From contig NZ_BMXB01000012.1 of NCBI RefSeq assembly GCF_014651535.1, positions 58,860 through 122,859 of the forward strand: a DNA stretch of 64,000 bases, given 5' to 3'. Below are positions 1 to 8,494 of the stretch, one piece after another; the stretch's first letter is position 1; each line of letters opens with the position of its first letter. The DNA is from Salinimicrobium marinum (GTDB lineage: Bacteria; Bacteroidota; Bacteroidia; Flavobacteriales; Flavobacteriaceae). The notes below the pieces were generated by a model, which had not been told where the DNA came from, searched no databases, and worked only from the letters and a program-made list of their open reading frames with translations. The position numbers and the translations under genes are program-made.

Positions 1-787
1 CATCATTCAGAGAAGTTTTTTTGTTGGTGCTTTCCTTTCGTTTTCCAATAATTAAGGCACACGGCACTTGGTATTCTCCTGCGGGGAATTTCTTGGTATA
101 ACTTCCCGGAATTACTACAGATCTTGCAGGTACAAGCCCTTTCATCTCTACAGGTTCATCTCCAGTGACATCTATGATTTTGGTAGAGGCAGTTAATACC
201 ACATTTGCACCCAGTACCGCTTCTTTCTCTACTTTAACACCTTCTACTACAATACTTCTTGATCCTAAAAAGGCATTATCTTCAATAATTACAGGAGCTG
301 CCTGTAAAGGCTCTAATACACCGCCAATTCCAACACCGCCGCTAAGGTGGACGTTTTTTCCAATTTGAGCACAACTTCCAACTGTGGCCCATGTATCGAC
401 CATGGTTCCTTCGTCAACATAAGCACCAATATTCACATAACTTGGCATAAGGATAACTCCGCTGGAAATATAAGCGCCATGACGTGCAACAGCGTTTGGG
501 ACCACCCGGATTCCCTTTTCTTTATAGCCTCTTTTTAAAGGCATCTTATCGTGATATTCAAAAATTCCTGCTTCCAGAGTTTCCATTTTTTGAATAGGGA
601 AATAAAGTACTACTGCTTTCTTTACCCATTCATTTACCTGCCAGCCATCTGCAGTGGGTTCTGCAACTCTTAATTTTCCCTCGTCAAGAAGCGTAATAAC
701 TTTCCTTATGGCATCAGTTGTTTCTGTTTCTTTTAGTAATTCCCTGTCGTTCCAGGCTTTTTCAATGATTTGCTGTACTTGTTCCAT
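1..787 (-). CDS. dapD: 2,3,4,5-tetrahydropyridine-2,6-dicarboxylate N-succinyltransferase, 3' end outside window
   Basis: The gene reads leftward from an ATG at 787 and runs off the window after 262 codons. The family is about 270 residues long, so only a few C-terminal residues are missing. The product transfers succinyl from succinyl-CoA to tetrahydrodipicolinate in the lysine/meso-diaminopimelate pathway in the cytoplasm. Residues 1 to about 95 form the N-terminal helical domain. From about residue 100 onward the sequence shows the hexapeptide-repeat pattern of a left-handed beta helix, including the stretches GAYVDEGTMVDTWATVGS and GGVGIGGVLEPLQAAPVIIE that are typical of DapD. It is divergent from ruvX, with one membrane-protein gene between them. 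dapB, another gene of the same pathway, lies far away at about 45 kb. The identification is confident; only the C-terminus is unseen. Confidence 0.95.
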   Translation of the reverse strand, partial: MEQVQQIIEKAWNDRELLKETETTDAIRKVITLLDEGKLRVAEPTADGWQVNEWVKKAVVLYFPIQKMETLEAGIFEYHDKMPLKRGYKEKGIRVVPNAVARHGAYISSGVILMPSYVNIGAYVDEGTMVDTWATVGSCAQIGKNVHLSGGVGIGGVLEPLQAAPVIIEDNAFLGSRSIVVEGVKVEKEAVLGANVVLTASTKIIDVTGDEPVEMKGLVPARSVVIPGSYTKKFPAGEYQVPCALIIGKRKESTNKKTSLND

Positions 788-826
788 ATAATATTTTATT
801 AGAGTAAATAAATGAATCTATTTCTT

Positions 827-1522
827 CTATTCCAAAGATTTCCTTGATTTATAATCGCGTAAAAAGACCAGTAGGGAATAGATGAAATATGTTATCCCCA
901 ACATCTCCAGGAGTTCTTCAATAGTATAGAGAATGAAAAACTCTGGTATTATTATTTTTTGTGCATCTTCCATTCCTTTTTGAACAATTAACCAGCCGGT
1001 GAACATTTCAATAACCAATGCTCCTGAGATAAAAATGACTCCGGAAACTATGAAATTTTTTAATGTCTTTTTCGGCAATTCCAGTAGAAACTTTAAACAA
1101 AAGAGTCCGATAATTATTATGCCAATCCCATATATAATGACCCAGCTGTAATGAAAGATTCCTGCAGTTTCAACATGAGATGATAAACTTCTTCCTGCCA
1201 TTTCATGTATCCTGAGTAACTCATCGGAAGCCAAAAACAAGAAAAGAAAACTAAGAAACCACCAGAATCCGCGTCGGTTCTTAACTTTAAGATGAGAAAA
1301 ACCTATTTTCAAAAGTAAGACAGAGGCCGTTAAGTGCAGAAGACTGGAAAAAACAGAAGGGGCATTCTTTTCTTCATCAAAATTTGTTTTTTGAAAGATA
1401 TAGTCATTGTAATGAATATCTCCATTATATGCCAGAAATAAGGTAGTAAGATGTAATATGAGGAGTATAAAAATACCAATTAGTATACCGGCCAAAACTT
1501 TTTGGGGTAAATCGTGCTTCAT
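827..1522 (-). CDS. Polytopic membrane protein of unknown function
   Basis: I do not recognise this 231-residue protein. It shows five or six hydrophobic segments separated by short basic loops: near the N-terminus (ILIGIFILLILHL), then SSLLHLTASVLLL, FWWFLSFLFLFLA, YSWVIIYGIGIIIIGLF, FIVSGVIFISGALVI and a C-terminal one. Polar residues sit inside or beside the segments (SDELLRIHE after the third, EELLEM near the end), which could form a metal or substrate site, but this is speculation. I chose the ATG at 1522 over an upstream TTG at 1549 because a TAnnTTTG promoter element at 1547-1554 overlaps that TTG. The gene is separate from dapD and divergent from ruvX. Confidence 0.75.
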   Translation of the reverse strand: MKHDLPQKVLAGILIGIFILLILHLTTLFLAYNGDIHYNDYIFQKTNFDEEKNAPSVFSSLLHLTASVLLLKIGFSHLKVKNRRGFWWFLSFLFLFLASDELLRIHEMAGRSLSSHVETAGIFHYSWVIIYGIGIIIIGLFCLKFLLELPKKTLKNFIVSGVIFISGALVIEMFTGWLIVQKGMEDAQKIIIPEFFILYTIEELLEMLGITYFIYSLLVFLRDYKSRKSLE

Positions 1523-1546
1523 CAAAAATGGATGTAGATTTTGCCG

Positions 1547-1554
1547 CAAATTTA
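1547..1554 (-). promoter_or_regulatory. Candidate -7 promoter element of the membrane-protein gene
   Basis: The minus strand reads TAAATTTG, a match to the Bacteroidota -7 consensus TAnnTTTG, 25 bases upstream of the ATG at 1522. I did not find a convincing TTG element at the usual upstream distance. Confidence 0.4.
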
Positions 1555-1636
1555 AAATAAATATAGCAGAAATAGGACTTGCAGATTTTCAAATAGCAGA
1601 TTAAGTTCATTAATTTTTATATTGTGACAATCGCCG

Positions 1637-1644
1637 TACCTTTG
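1637..1644 (+). promoter_or_regulatory. Candidate -7 promoter element of ruvX
   Basis: The sequence TACCTTTG matches TAnnTTTG and lies 15 bases before the ruvX ATG, so the leader would be very short. No clear -33 element is visible at the usual spacing. Confidence 0.5.
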
Positions 1645-1659
1645 CAAAAAATATAAATA

Positions 1660-2073
1660 ATGGCAAGGATTTTGGCAATAGACTTTGGGAGTAAACGAAC
1701 CGGAATAGCGGTGACAGATGAACTCCAGATTATTGCTTCAGGATTGACCACTGTTCTTACTGCCGATCTTTTGACTTTTCTGGAAAAATATTTCTCTCAG
1801 GAGAAGGTTGAAATGGTTCTTGTGGGAGAACCAAAGCAAATGGATAATACGGCATCAGAAAGTGAAATCAGCATTCAGGAGTTTCTGAATAAGTTTTCAG
1901 AAAAATTTCCGGAGAAAGAACTGAAGAGGGTCGATGAACGCTTTACTTCTAAAATGGCAGTCCAAACCATGATTGACAGCGGACTTAAAAAGAAGAAGCG
2001 CCAGAACAAGGCATTGGTTGATGAAATTAGTGCCACCATAATTCTGCAATCTTACTTATATAATAAAAGATAA
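1660..2073 (+). CDS. ruvX: Putative pre-16S rRNA nuclease / Holliday junction resolvase, YqgF family
   Basis: This 137-residue protein has the RNase H-like YqgF fold. The first strand carries AIDFGSKRTG with Asp8 as a likely catalytic acid, followed by the family element VLVGEPKQM near residue 54, VDERFTS near residue 92 and VDEISATIILQSYL at the C-terminus, whose acidic residues complete the active site. The family trims the 5' end of 16S rRNA precursor and was first annotated as a Holliday junction resolvase. Length and motif order are normal. It is followed by def 48 bases downstream on the same strand, so the two are probably co-transcribed. Confidence 0.93.
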   Translation: MARILAIDFGSKRTGIAVTDELQIIASGLTTVLTADLLTFLEKYFSQEKVEMVLVGEPKQMDNTASESEISIQEFLNKFSEKFPEKELKRVDERFTSKMAVQTMIDSGLKKKKRQNKALVDEISATIILQSYLYNKR

Positions 2074-2121
2074 AAGTTGCTGAAATTTTTTAAGGTTGAT
2101 TAAAAACATTATACAATAGAA

Positions 2122-2712
2122 ATGGTTTTACCAATAGTAGCGTACGGTGATCCCGTACTGCGTAAAAAAGCAAAAGAGATCACTAAAGATTATCCAAATC
2201 TTAAAGAACTAATCGAAAACATGAAGGAGACCATGTACCAGGCTTATGGTGTAGGGCTCGCGGCTCCACAAGTGGGGCTTCCTATAAGGATTTTCATGAT
2301 AGATACCTCTCCTTTTGCCGAAGATGAGGAACTGGAAGAGGAGGAAAAGGAACAGTTGAAAAACCTGAAAAAGGTTTTTATTAACGCAAAGATCCTGAAA
2401 GAAGAAGGCGATGAGTGGGCGTTCAATGAAGGCTGTCTTAGTATACCAGATGTGAGGGAAGATGTATTTAGAAAACCTGAAATCACTATTGAATATTATG
2501 ATGAGGATTTCGAAAAACACACCGAAACATATTCAGGATTGGCTGCCCGTGTGATTCAGCATGAGTATGACCATATTGAAGGGATCTTATTTACAGATAA
2601 ACTTTCCAGCCTTAAAAAAAGGTTGATCAAAAGCAAACTTTCCAGTATTTCAAAAGGCAAGATTACAGTGGATTACCGAATGCGTTTCCCCGAATTAAAA
2701 AAAGGGCGTTAA
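2122..2712 (+). CDS. def: Peptide deformylase
   Basis: The 196-residue enzyme removes the formyl group from the N-terminal methionine of new proteins. All three family motifs are intact: GVGLAAPQVG at residues 43-52, EGCLS at 103-107 with the metal-binding Cys, and HEYDH at 147-151 with the two metal-binding His and the catalytic Glu. An acidic insertion with runs of Glu lies at about residues 67-80 between motifs 1 and 2. Longer versions with such an insert are usual in Bacteroidota. It sits between ruvX and a DUF5606 gene on the same strand. Confidence 0.96.
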   Translation: MVLPIVAYGDPVLRKKAKEITKDYPNLKELIENMKETMYQAYGVGLAAPQVGLPIRIFMIDTSPFAEDEELEEEEKEQLKNLKKVFINAKILKEEGDEWAFNEGCLSIPDVREDVFRKPEITIEYYDEDFEKHTETYSGLAARVIQHEYDHIEGILFTDKLSSLKKRLIKSKLSSISKGKITVDYRMRFPELKKGR

Positions 2713-2770
2713 TTAGTTTTGTTTTTTAGGGCATAGATGAGATATTTGCCACCCACAATTTAAAAATATT

Positions 2771-3196
2771 ATGGAATTAGATAAAGTAATGTCAATTTCC
2801 GGAAAACCCGGACTGTATGAATTAAAAGCTCAAACCCGCGGTGGATTCATTGCTGAATCAATGCTCGATGGAAAGAAGATTTCTGTTAATATGCGCCATA
2901 ATGTGAGTTTGCTGAGTGAAATAGCTGTTTATACGTATACAGAAGAAGTGCCGCTTCGTGAGATCTTTCAAAAGATCAAGGAGAAAGAAGATGGAGGAGA
3001 GGCAATAAGCCACAAAGAATCAAAGCAAAAGCTGGAAGATTATTTCAGCGAGATCCTGCCAGATTACGACGTGGACAGGGTTTATATCAGTGATATCAAA
3101 AAGATCATCCAGTGGTATAATTTGCTGGTCAGTAAAGGTGTAACAGATTTCGGAACTGCAAAGGGTTCTGAAAAACCATCAGACGAAGAAGAATAG
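2771..3196 (+). CDS. DUF5606 domain protein
   Basis: This 141-residue cytoplasmic protein matches the flavobacterial DUF5606 family in its N-terminal half, with ISGKPGLYELKAQTRGGFIA and NMRHNVSLLSEIAVYTY. Its function is unknown. The C-terminal 20 residues are acidic and probably disordered. There is no signal peptide or membrane segment. It lies directly behind def and ends at a strong terminator, so ruvX, def and this gene appear to form one unit. The small beta-rich N-terminal domain suggests a binding role, but nothing in the sequence fixes a substrate. Confidence 0.85.
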   Translation: MELDKVMSISGKPGLYELKAQTRGGFIAESMLDGKKISVNMRHNVSLLSEIAVYTYTEEVPLREIFQKIKEKEDGGEAISHKESKQKLEDYFSEILPDYDVDRVYISDIKKIIQWYNLLVSKGVTDFGTAKGSEKPSDEEE

Positions 3197-3214
3197 AATT
3201 TTTTATATTTTCAG

Positions 3215-3286
3215 AAAAGCTGACTTTCAAGGTGATTTCGTGATTTCAAAACGAAATTAATTACCTTTAGAGTCAGCTTTTTTTTG
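3215..3286 (+). terminator. Large Rho-independent terminator after the DUF5606 gene
   Basis: An 11-bp perfect stem (AAAAGCTGACT at 3215-3225 with its complement at 3271-3281) is followed by a run of T. The long 45-base loop holds further nested inverted repeats, AAGGT/ACCTT and TTTCGT/ACGAAA, so the whole can fold as one extended hairpin. It separates the ruvX-def-DUF5606 unit from mazG. Confidence 0.75.
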
Positions 3287-3333
3287 TTGCTGTAATTGCA
3301 GAAAAGTCAGTTTTAAACATCGATAAAAATATC

Positions 3334-4107
3334 ATGAATTCCAGAAAAGATCAACTTAAGGCGATAGACAGATTATTAACTATAATGGATGAGCTGCGGG
3401 AACAATGCCCGTGGGATCGTAAGCAAACCATGACGTCTCTGCGACACCTTACCATTGAGGAAACTTATGAACTTGGCGATGCTATCCTGGAGAACGATCT
3501 TGATGAGGTTAAAAAGGAACTGGGGGATCTTTTGCTGCACATTGTTTTCTACGCTAAAATAGGCAGTGAAACCAACGATTTTGATATTGCCGATGTTGCG
3601 AACGGTATCTGTGACAAATTGATTAGCCGTCATCCCCATATATATAGTGATACTAAAGTGGAGAATGAGGAAGATGTAAAAAGAAACTGGGAGAACCTTA
3701 AACTCAAGGAAGGTAAAAAGAGCGTTCTGGAAGGAGTTCCTGCTTCTCTGCCTGCCTTGGTGAAAGCGAGCAGGATCCAGGAGAAAGTTGCCGGAGTCGG
3801 GTTTGACTGGGAAAAGCCCCAGCAGGTTATTGAAAAACTGAAAGAAGAACTCGAAGAATTTCAGCAGGAAGTAGATGCGGTAAATACAGACGAAATGGAA
3901 GCCGAATTTGGCGATGTTCTCTTCTCCATGATCAATTACGCCCGCTTCCTGAATATCAATCCTGAAAATGCCCTGGAGCGAACCAATAAGAAATTTATTA
4001 CCCGATTTCAATATCTCGAGGAGAAAGCAAAAGAGCAGAAAAAAGAACTGAAAGATATGACCCTTGCCGAAATGGACATTTTCTGGGAAGAGGCGAAGTT
4101 GTTGTAA
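3334..4107 (+). CDS. mazG: Nucleoside triphosphate pyrophosphohydrolase
   Basis: The 257-residue protein is a two-domain MazG of normal length that hydrolyses nucleoside triphosphates to monophosphate and pyrophosphate, as a housekeeping or stress-related enzyme. The N-terminal domain has the start signature CPWDRKQTMTSLRHLTIEETYE and the Glu/Asp metal site EEVKKELGDLLLH (read as DEVKKELGDLLL, about residues 57-68). The second domain repeats the pattern with EELEEFQQE and EAEFGDVLFSMINYAR. It is the last plus-strand gene of this cluster and is convergent with the DUF349 gene. Confidence 0.95.
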   Translation: MNSRKDQLKAIDRLLTIMDELREQCPWDRKQTMTSLRHLTIEETYELGDAILENDLDEVKKELGDLLLHIVFYAKIGSETNDFDIADVANGICDKLISRHPHIYSDTKVENEEDVKRNWENLKLKEGKKSVLEGVPASLPALVKASRIQEKVAGVGFDWEKPQQVIEKLKEELEEFQQEVDAVNTDEMEAEFGDVLFSMINYARFLNINPENALERTNKKFITRFQYLEEKAKEQKKELKDMTLAEMDIFWEEAKLL

Positions 4108-4252
4108 TTATACAAGGCAAGTTAATTTATATCGTCAAGCTTAACTTGTTCAGCTTCTTCCGTGATCTACTTGAAAACGCTATTCAATAAGACCAGGAAA
4201 ATTTTAAAACATTCGTGTATTTGTGGCTAAATTAATCACTTGCCATAAAGCA

Positions 4253-4285
4253 TAAAAAAAGGTGCAGATTAAAATCCGCACCTTT
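4253..4285 (-). terminator. Terminator of the DUF349 gene
   Basis: A 12-bp stem with one mismatch (AAAGGTGCAGAT at 4258-4269 against ATCCGCACCTTT at 4274-4285, loop of four) is followed on the minus strand by seven T residues. It lies just beyond the DUF349 stop codon and may also stop transcription coming from mazG. Confidence 0.8.
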
Positions 4286-4314
4286 CGTGTTTTACATTAC
4301 ATGGAATCTGAAGT

Positions 4315-6633
4315 CTAATACAGCGATTTTATCTTTTGAAGTTTTTCTTTCCAGATCTCCAGTTGCTCCTTATGTTTCCGGATGTTTTCATGCACTTCCT
4401 TCACTAAAGGATTGTCATCATCCACATTCGAAAAGAACTGCAGGTTATTTTCCAACTGCCTAATTTCAGCTTTCGTTTCTTCCACTTTTTTCGTCAGGAA
4501 GTAATGTTCGTTGTTGATTTTACGGTCATCATCTGCATCCTCTAAAGCCTGTACTTTATTCTCGTACTTAAGAAGCTCTGTCTGGGTTTTATCGATATCC
4601 AGTTTTTCAAAAGCCTGATCAAGGGCTTTATTAAATTTTCCTTCAATATACCGCTTACTGTGCGGTACCTTTCCATGATTTTTCCATTCTTCAATATAAT
4701 TCTTGATCACCGGAAGATCCTTTTTTCTATCTCCTGAAAATTCCATGCTCTTTAAAGAATCAAGGAGCTGTTTCTTTTTATCAAAAGCTTCGGTTTCTTC
4801 CTTGTTTTCTTCATTTCTGGAGGCATGCAAACGATCAAAATAATGGTTACAGGCGTTTTTAAACTTCTTCCAGATCTTATCTGAATCTTTTCTTGGAACG
4901 TGCCCAATCTTCTTCCAGTCACTCTGAATTTTCTTCATGAGCGCTGTGGTTGCTTTAAAGTCTTCGCTGTCCTTATTGTCTTCAGCAATCTGTACTAACT
5001 CCAGTTTTTTCTCCAGGTTTTCATACTGTTCTTTTTTCTGGTCTTTGTAAAAACCATTCTTGTTCCGGTTAAAATTCCGTACTACTTCCTTGAATTTCTT
5101 CCAGGTTTTGTCATTTACAGCACGTGGCACTTTTCCGGCGTTGAAGAATTCTTCCCGAAGAGCTTCTACTTCTTTAATTTTTTGTTGCCATTGTTTATGA
5201 GAGGAATACTTCGTTTCGGCAATCTCTCTTATTTTCTCAATGATCTCCTCTTTCTTTTCGAGGTTCTTCTCGTATTCTTTTTCCTGCTGGGCGAAATATT
5301 CCTGTCGCTGGTCGTGGATCTTTTTGGTCGCGTCGCTAAACTTCTGCCAAATATCTTCTCTGTATTCCCTTTCTACAGGTCCCAGATCTTCTTTCCACAT
5401 TTTGTGGAGCATCTGTAATTCCCTGAAAGCACGATTGGTGTCTTTTTCCTGGGTAAGTTCTTCGGCCCGGGAAATGATCTTTAATTTCTGTTCCAGGTTG
5501 TGCTTGAAATCAAGATCACGAAATTCCCTGTTGAGGTGCAAAAAGTCATAGAAATTCTCTACATGGTGATGATAGGTATTCCAAACAGTATTGTATTTGT
5601 CCCGTGGGATCGCACCTGCCGTTCTCCAGCGTTCCTGCAATTCTTTAAAGTGATTGTAGGTTGTGTTGATGTTTTCCTCAACATCAATTAGACCTTTTAG
5701 TTCTTCAATAATCTCAACCCGTTTCTCCAGGTTTTTGTTGAGGTCCTGTTTGAGTTGCTGATAGTATTTATTTCGCTTCTCTTTATAATCGAAGTAAACC
5801 GAATTAAACTGCTTTTTAAGAGGAGTAGAGTAGTGGAAGTCAATGATGTTTCCACCATCGGCAAGAAAATCTTCTTTCTTCTGCTCAACTTCCTCGTCAA
5901 ATTTTGCGTTAAATTCCGCTCTTATTTCTTCTACGTGCTCTTTAATTGCCTGCACTTTCTCATTCTTCACCAGCTTCTCCAGCTCGTCTACAAGCTGTTC
6001 CTTGCTCATGGAATGATAATCTTTCCTGGCAATTCCATGACGTTCCCCGGCGCTTTCGTCCTCACTTTCTTCTGCTACAGAATCCTCAAGCTCACTTTGG
6101 GCATCTTTTGGTTTTGAAGTAGCATCTGCTTTCGGAGTATCTTCATCATCCTCATCATCAATTTCTGCTTCGGGAGAAATAGCACGTTCTGTCGCTCTTT
6201 TTTCTGCGGCTTTTGCCTCATCAACATAGGCATGACCCATATCTTCTTCATCTACCGCAGGTTTTGATTCCGATGATTTTCTGGTTTCCTCGCTCTTTTC
6301 TGAAGAGGTTTCAGGTTTATTCGGAGCATTTTCAGGAGAAGTGGATTTTTCTTCATTCTCGTGCATCTCAGCTTCGGCGGAATGGTCTCGTTGGGATTCT
6401 CTTATGGAAGTAGCATCAGCTTCATCTATCAGGGAATCACCTATATTTCTTTCTTTAGATCCTTCTGTTTCTTCTGAAGACACGTCTTTTGTTCCTTCAG
6501 TTTCAGAAGGCTTTTCAACAATATCTTCTGCCGGTTGAGTTGCTCCCGTATTCTCCTTTTCTTCCTTTTTGGGAAAGTTTTCGCGCTCATTTCGAGGGAG
6601 GTTGTTTTCTGGCTTTTTTTCGTAATCAGACAT
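4315..6633 (-). CDS. DUF349 repeat protein with long acidic N-terminus
   Basis: This 772-residue protein has two parts. Residues 1 to about 210 are low-complexity, rich in Glu, Ser, Asp and Lys, and probably disordered. From about residue 225 the sequence is a series of helical DUF349 repeats of about 70 residues; recurring signatures are W..AG.VPR....WK.F and the variants GAIPRDKYNTVW, GKVPRAVNDKTWKKF, GHVPRKDSDKIWKKF and GKVPHSKRYIEGKF. At least four or five copies can be counted. No enzyme motif is visible, and the role is unknown. The start is the ATG at 6633; an upstream TTG in frame looks less likely. It is the most downstream gene of the long minus-strand cluster and ends at a good terminator. 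Confidence 0.85.
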   Translation of the reverse strand: MSDYEKKPENNLPRNERENFPKKEEKENTGATQPAEDIVEKPSETEGTKDVSSEETEGSKERNIGDSLIDEADATSIRESQRDHSAEAEMHENEEKSTSPENAPNKPETSSEKSEETRKSSESKPAVDEEDMGHAYVDEAKAAEKRATERAISPEAEIDDEDDEDTPKADATSKPKDAQSELEDSVAEESEDESAGERHGIARKDYHSMSKEQLVDELEKLVKNEKVQAIKEHVEEIRAEFNAKFDEEVEQKKEDFLADGGNIIDFHYSTPLKKQFNSVYFDYKEKRNKYYQQLKQDLNKNLEKRVEIIEELKGLIDVEENINTTYNHFKELQERWRTAGAIPRDKYNTVWNTYHHHVENFYDFLHLNREFRDLDFKHNLEQKLKIISRAEELTQEKDTNRAFRELQMLHKMWKEDLGPVEREYREDIWQKFSDATKKIHDQRQEYFAQQEKEYEKNLEKKEEIIEKIREIAETKYSSHKQWQQKIKEVEALREEFFNAGKVPRAVNDKTWKKFKEVVRNFNRNKNGFYKDQKKEQYENLEKKLELVQIAEDNKDSEDFKATTALMKKIQSDWKKIGHVPRKDSDKIWKKFKNACNHYFDRLHASRNEENKEETEAFDKKKQLLDSLKSMEFSGDRKKDLPVIKNYIEEWKNHGKVPHSKRYIEGKFNKALDQAFEKLDIDKTQTELLKYENKVQALEDADDDRKINNEHYFLTKKVEETKAEIRQLENNLQFFSNVDDDNPLVKEVHENIRKHKEQLEIWKEKLQKIKSLY

Positions 6634-6738
6634 ATCTTTCAATGTTAAATTTCTTCAATCAGTAATAGTTGTGAAAGATAATAACTCCCGTAAAACCTAA
6701 CAAGGTTTTGTGCTTATTTGTAAAGAGCCGGAATGAAG

Positions 6739-7479
6739 TTAGAAAAGGGGCGAATTCCAGATTTCCCATGCCCGCTCTGCCTGTAGCTCTAACATCCTTA
6801 GTCCGTTAACCACTGTCGCGCCTTTTTCTGAAGCCAATTGCATTAACCTGGTTTCCGAAGGATTGTAAATAAGATCAAAGACTACCTGTCTTTCACTGAT
6901 CAATTCTACTGGAACCGCCGGATATTCTGCTGTTTTTGGAGAGGTGCCCAAAGGTGTACAATTAACAATCACCTGGTGTTCCTGCATGATCTCTTCGGAA
7001 AGTTGTTCGTATGAAATACTCATTTCTGATGTTCTTCTGGAAACATACTGGTATTCAATATCCAGGCTTTTTAAACCATAGGCTACTGCTTTCGAAGCGC
7101 CTCCTGTCCCTAAAATCAGTGCTTTTTTATGGTGATTTTTTAAATAAGGTTTTATGGACTCTACAAATCCGAAGGAATCTGTATTAAAACCTTTTAAAGC
7201 GCCGTTTTCTGAAATTTTGATGGTGTTGACAGCACCAATTTCTGCAGCTGTGCGATCCAGTTCATTCAAAAAAGGAATGATCTGCTCTTTGTAAGGAATG
7301 GTCACATTTAAGCCTTTTAGGTCTTTGTTGTTTTCAATCACCTCACGTATTTTATATATTTCCTGGAGATCGAAATTTTCATAGGAAGCTTTTATTCCCA
7401 ATTGTTCGAATTTTTTGCTGAAGTAACTTCTGGAAAATGAATAAGAGATGTTCATTCCCAGTAAACCATATTTATCCAT
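6739..7479 (-). CDS. aroE: Shikimate dehydrogenase
   Basis: The 246-residue enzyme reduces 3-dehydroshikimate to shikimate with NADPH in the aromatic amino acid pathway. The substrate domain begins YGLLGMNISYSFS and contains NVTIPYKE with the catalytic Lys. The nucleotide-binding domain shows LILGTGGASKAVAYGL, and NCTPLGTSP is also present. I prefer the ATG at 7479, which overlaps the stop codon of the upstream DUF368 gene by 8 bases and gives the usual family N-terminus; an in-frame ATG at 7503 would add eight residues. The overlap suggests translational coupling. Confidence 0.93.
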   Translation of the reverse strand: MDKYGLLGMNISYSFSRSYFSKKFEQLGIKASYENFDLQEIYKIREVIENNKDLKGLNVTIPYKEQIIPFLNELDRTAAEIGAVNTIKISENGALKGFNTDSFGFVESIKPYLKNHHKKALILGTGGASKAVAYGLKSLDIEYQYVSRRTSEMSISYEQLSEEIMQEHQVIVNCTPLGTSPKTAEYPAVPVELISERQVVFDLIYNPSETRLMQLASEKGATVVNGLRMLELQAERAWEIWNSPLF

Positions 7480-8494
7480 AGATCTTTTTGTTTCGGTTTT
7501 CATACCAGGCAAGCCATATTACAATAAAAGCCCCTACGATAATGAACAGGATTGCCAGCCATGTGTTGGGATCGGATATGTGGGGGAGATAGCGGTCAAA
7601 ATTGTCCACAATGGGATTTCCGCTCTGGTCGAGCACCATGCTTCCATCAGGATATCTCCGGAATTCTTCTTCCTTCCAGGGCCATACCACTCCCAGGGAG
7701 CCTGTAATGAATCCAATTATAACGGCAAAAGTGGCATTTTTGTAATGTTTCAGGACATATCCCAATACGTGTGATAAACTCACCAGCCCCGCGATAGATC
7801 CTATTGAAAATACCAGTAAGACCTTCAGCATTCTTAAACGTGCTTCATTATAAAGGAAAGAAAAATCAAGAAGGATAATTTCAGAAAGAGTATTGTAAAG
7901 CGCGTTTACCGAATCCACGAGTAGCAGCACATAATTTCCAAGCAAGATGAGAATAAAAGATCCCGATAATCCCGGCAATGTCATTCCTGAAACGCCAATG
8001 ATTCCGCAGAGAAAAACAAACCATAAATTGTCATTCTCTTTGGCAGGTTCCAGCAAACTTATCGCAACCCCCGCAATAATTCCCAGGAGGGCAAAGCTGA
8101 TATTCCTGCTGTTCCAGGCTTCGTAGTCTTTGCTAATATAATAAATGGAGCCTATGATCATTCCGAAGAAAGAGGACCAGACATAGAGTTCGAAATGTAA
8201 AATGAGATAATCGAGCAGCAGGGAAACGCTAAAATAGCTAATTACCATCCCCAGGATCAAGAGGCCGAGAAAGCGACCATTTATGTAATAATAGAGGCTT
8301 CTAAAACGCCCGTTAATAAGCAGTTTAAAGGAATTGTAGTTAATGCGTCTTAAAGAGAAAATAAATTCTTCATAAAAACCGGCTACGAAAGCAACGACAC
8401 CGCCCGATACTCCGGGTACTTTATTTGCGGCACCCATGGCCAATCCTTTGAGGACCAGGAAAAGTTTGTCGCTAAGCGTTCGGGTTTGCTGCAT
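7472..8494 (-). CDS. DUF368 membrane protein (second of a tandem pair)
   Basis: The 340-residue protein is polytopic with about eight or nine hydrophobic segments. It carries the family signature GAANKVPGVSGGVVAFVAGFYE near the N-terminus and the internal echo GMTLPGLSGSFILILLGNY near the middle, so the two halves look like repeats with a PGxSG(S/G) motif each. Members of this family (DUF368, related to PopT/DedA-like flippase proposals for undecaprenyl phosphate) are envelope proteins; a role here is only inferred. I start at the ATG at 8494, since the longer reading would begin with TTG. It overlaps the first DUF368 gene by 23 bases and aroE by 8. Confidence 0.88.
   Translation of the reverse strand: MQQTRTLSDKLFLVLKGLAMGAANKVPGVSGGVVAFVAGFYEEFIFSLRRINYNSFKLLINGRFRSLYYYINGRFLGLLILGMVISYFSVSLLLDYLILHFELYVWSSFFGMIIGSIYYISKDYEAWNSRNISFALLGIIAGVAISLLEPAKENDNLWFVFLCGIIGVSGMTLPGLSGSFILILLGNYVLLLVDSVNALYNTLSEIILLDFSFLYNEARLRMLKVLLVFSIGSIAGLVSLSHVLGYVLKHYKNATFAVIIGFITGSLGVVWPWKEEEFRRYPDGSMVLDQSGNPIVDNFDRYLPHISDPNTWLAILFIIVGAFIVIWLAWYENRNKKIYG

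Noticed and set aside
3376..4011. 211-codon minus-strand frame inside mazG
   Set aside because: It mirrors mazG, whose two domains are intact; the composition (Phe, Ile, Leu-rich) is that of an antisense frame.
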